From: Candidatus Treponema equifaecale
GTDB taxonomy: Bacteria; Spirochaetota; Spirochaetia; Treponematales; Treponemataceae
DNA: 50,992 nt
Assembly: GCA_018064905.1 (NCBI GenBank)
Contig: JAGHUJ010000006.1
Span: forward strand, 1-50,992
Reading direction: 5' to 3'
Below the pieces are notes generated by a model that saw only the letters and a program-made list of their open reading frames with translations, did not search any database and was not told the origin of the DNA. Below are positions 49,581 to 50,992 of the stretch, piece by piece; the first letter of the stretch is position 1; each line of letters begins with the position of its first letter. Made by a program: the position numbers and the translations under genes.

Positions 49581-50918
49581 ATGGAGAGAAATTTCCGAAA
49601 ATTAATGAAGATGAGGATGATTCTTTTTCTTATATTATTATGCTTCTCAGTGACACGGACATTTGCCCTGGATCTGGTTGAAATCAACTCAACCTTGGGT
49701 GATGCCTTTGAATCCTTCATCGATCCAAATGAGGGCCAGACATCATTTCGCTCAATGAACATTCCTATGGGTGGACGAGTTGAAAGCATGGGAACAGCCT
49801 TTACAGGACTTTGCGACGACATCAGTTTCTTTGACTACAATCCTGCTGCAAGCTCAGTTCTGGAACAATCAGAAGTGGCAGTATTTCACAATGCCTGGAT
49901 TGCGGATTCAGCGATGGAATGTCTCACAGCAACCCGCAGAAACGGAAATTTTGGTTATGGCGGTCAGATAAAGTGCTTTTACGTGCCCTTCACAGAATAC
50001 AATCTTTTTGGCGAAAAACTCACTGGCAGCTACTATTCAGAAACTTCCGCCGCATTCAACCTTTCATATAATTTTCTCTCCGGCTACAGCTTTAAGGGAA
50101 TCGCACTGGGACTCAACACAAAAATCGCCTGGCGCAGCATCCCGGACTATACTGACAACAAAACAGACGAAATAATCTCAGGCTCAGGACTGGAGCAGTC
50201 GGCGCTGGCATTTATGGCAGATGCTGGAATGATAATGAGCTTCAACCTGCTTAAGCATTTTGTGGACAGAAACCCAAATTTCAGAATCGGACTGGCCTTC
50301 AACAATCTTGGAGCCGCCATCACAGGCTTTGGTAATCAGATTAAGCTGGACGATCCGCTTTCCACAAGGGCTTCTTTAGGGATTTCCTACAGACCATTCT
50401 CCAGATTCCTGCTTTCTCTTGAATTCAGGCAGCCACTCAATCTGCAAGATTTTGCCTCATCCGGAAAATTTTCTGCAGGCAGCGGCTTTGAAATAAAAAT
50501 AACAGATGGATTCGCCTTTGAAATGGGATTTCTTCTTCAGGGAGCAAATCCAAGATTCAGCATGGGAAGTGAATTTGACGTAATGGGACTTAAGATGGAC
50601 GTATGCTACACCTTTGACCTTACATCATCTTCCAATCCGGTGAACCACATCAGCCTTTCCGCAAAGATGAAATTCGGAGACCGGGGAAGAAAAGCAGCAC
50701 TGCAGGTTGTTGATGAAATCTATATTGAAGGACTCCGGCTCTATGCCAATGGCGAATATACTGAAGCAATTCTAAAATGGAACGATGCAATCAAAGCCGC
50801 AAAGGAATATCCGCTGAACATAAAATACGAGCCTGCAATCATAGCAAGGAATCAGGCCATCACCTTCAACCGCAACATGCAGGCTCTTCAAAACGTACAG
50901 AATTTGATAGAAGAATAA
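49581..50918 (+). CDS. UPF0164-family outer-membrane beta-barrel with C-terminal TPR
   Basis: A 445-residue protein of the treponemal UPF0164 group (FadL/PorV-like). A basic start and hydrophobic signal (ILFLILLCFSVTRTFA) is followed by the conserved PMGGRVESMGTAFTGLCDDI and FFDYNPAASSVLEQSEVA. Alternating beta strands fill residues about 75-355. The last 75 residues form one TPR-like helical pair (IYIEGLRLYANGEYTEAILK). A family role in transport of long-chain lipids or in protein export is suspected, not shown here. A TATAAT at 49572-49577 lies directly before the ATG, so the true start may be an ATG at 49605, or the mRNA may be nearly leaderless. Confidence 0.88.
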   Translation: MERNFRKLMKMRMILFLILLCFSVTRTFALDLVEINSTLGDAFESFIDPNEGQTSFRSMNIPMGGRVESMGTAFTGLCDDISFFDYNPAASSVLEQSEVAVFHNAWIADSAMECLTATRRNGNFGYGGQIKCFYVPFTEYNLFGEKLTGSYYSETSAAFNLSYNFLSGYSFKGIALGLNTKIAWRSIPDYTDNKTDEIISGSGLEQSALAFMADAGMIMSFNLLKHFVDRNPNFRIGLAFNNLGAAITGFGNQIKLDDPLSTRASLGISYRPFSRFLLSLEFRQPLNLQDFASSGKFSAGSGFEIKITDGFAFEMGFLLQGANPRFSMGSEFDVMGLKMDVCYTFDLTSSSNPVNHISLSAKMKFGDRGRKAALQVVDEIYIEGLRLYANGEYTEAILKWNDAIKAAKEYPLNIKYEPAIIARNQAITFNRNMQALQNVQNLIEE

Positions 50919-50925
50919 TCTAACT

Positions 50926-50992
50926 ACAGTCACCTCGACCAAAGTACCGTCACCTCGACCAAAACACCGTCACCTCGACCGAAGAACAGTCA
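50926..50992. repeat. 20-bp tandem repeat, cut by window edge
   Basis: The core CACCTCGACC occurs at 50931, 50951 and 50971, exactly 20 bp apart, each preceded by ACAGT or ACCGT. A fourth copy begins at 50986. Five-base variable joints (AAAGT, AAAAC, GAAGA) separate the 15-bp units. It starts 7 bases after the UPF0164 stop. No ORF is apparent. Confidence 0.9.

Noticed and set aside
50926..50992. CRISPR array start
   Set aside because: The units are 15 bp with 5-base joints, too short for a CRISPR repeat and spacer, and no cas gene is nearby.

Overview
The window looks like a chromosome segment of a Treponema (Spirochaetota), probably a gut- or rumen-type species rather than T. pallidum. The reasons are a moderate-GC, purine-rich coding style, a GreA with a very long N-terminal extension (a spirochaete trait), a reduced spirochaetal dcw order (mraZ-rsmH-ftsL-murF-ftsW-ftsQ-ftsA-ftsZ) running into xerD, dprA and topA, a UPF0164-family outer-membrane protein, and many TPR envelope proteins. 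An ilvD gene suggests branched-chain amino acid synthesis, which T. pallidum lacks. The species is not determined. No rRNA, tRNA or CRISPR was seen.

Layout. 1-3964 (minus): recA-folK-scpA-scpB-rluB-cmk, a tightly packed recombination, folate and chromosome-condensation operon. 4170-8323 (minus): rpe followed by three envelope genes, two of them TPR. 8507-12264 (plus): a TPR gene and the giant greA, closed by a strong bidirectional terminator. 12360-14610 (minus): a polar amino acid ABC importer whose promoter is followed by a terminator-like hairpin and a 9-codon leader ORF. 14763-16137: a DUF523 gene and a divergent voltage-gated K+ channel. 16138-16359: an intergenic run of hairpins. 16360-18057: ilvD. 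18165-20263: a small accessory patch with a VapC/Phd-type toxin-antitoxin pair, a candidate small RNA and an orphan gene with a PD-(D/E)xK nuclease-like motif. 20409-22592: two adjacent CsgG-domain paralogues, preceded by an unusual leader (promoter, small ORF made of seven CAGTT units, 12-bp terminator hairpin). 22815-40104 (minus): the long cell-division, topology and proteolysis block mraZ to hslU plus a purine permease. 40405-49530: a hypothetical gene, a coiled-coil protein, a 1619-residue SpoIIE-phosphatase receptor and a large periplasmic coiled-coil protein. 49581-50918 (plus): a UPF0164 outer-membrane protein, followed by 20-bp tandem repeats cut by the window edge.

The most notable regulatory structures are: (i) the pentanucleotide repeat inside a leader ORF whose stop codon in the present frame falls on the first bases of a terminator stem, which could work as a phase-variable, translation-coupled attenuator of the CsgG-like pair; (ii) a textbook MraZ operator of 10-bp phased GTGGK boxes over the mraZ promoter and leader; (iii) a promoter-to-terminator unit without a gene at 18919-19041, a candidate small RNA; and (iv) the leader of the amino acid importer. 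Several minus-strand promoters share the form TTGACT-17-TAnAAT or TATATT, which supports reading them as housekeeping-sigma promoters. No intergenic stretch longer than 300 bases occurs.
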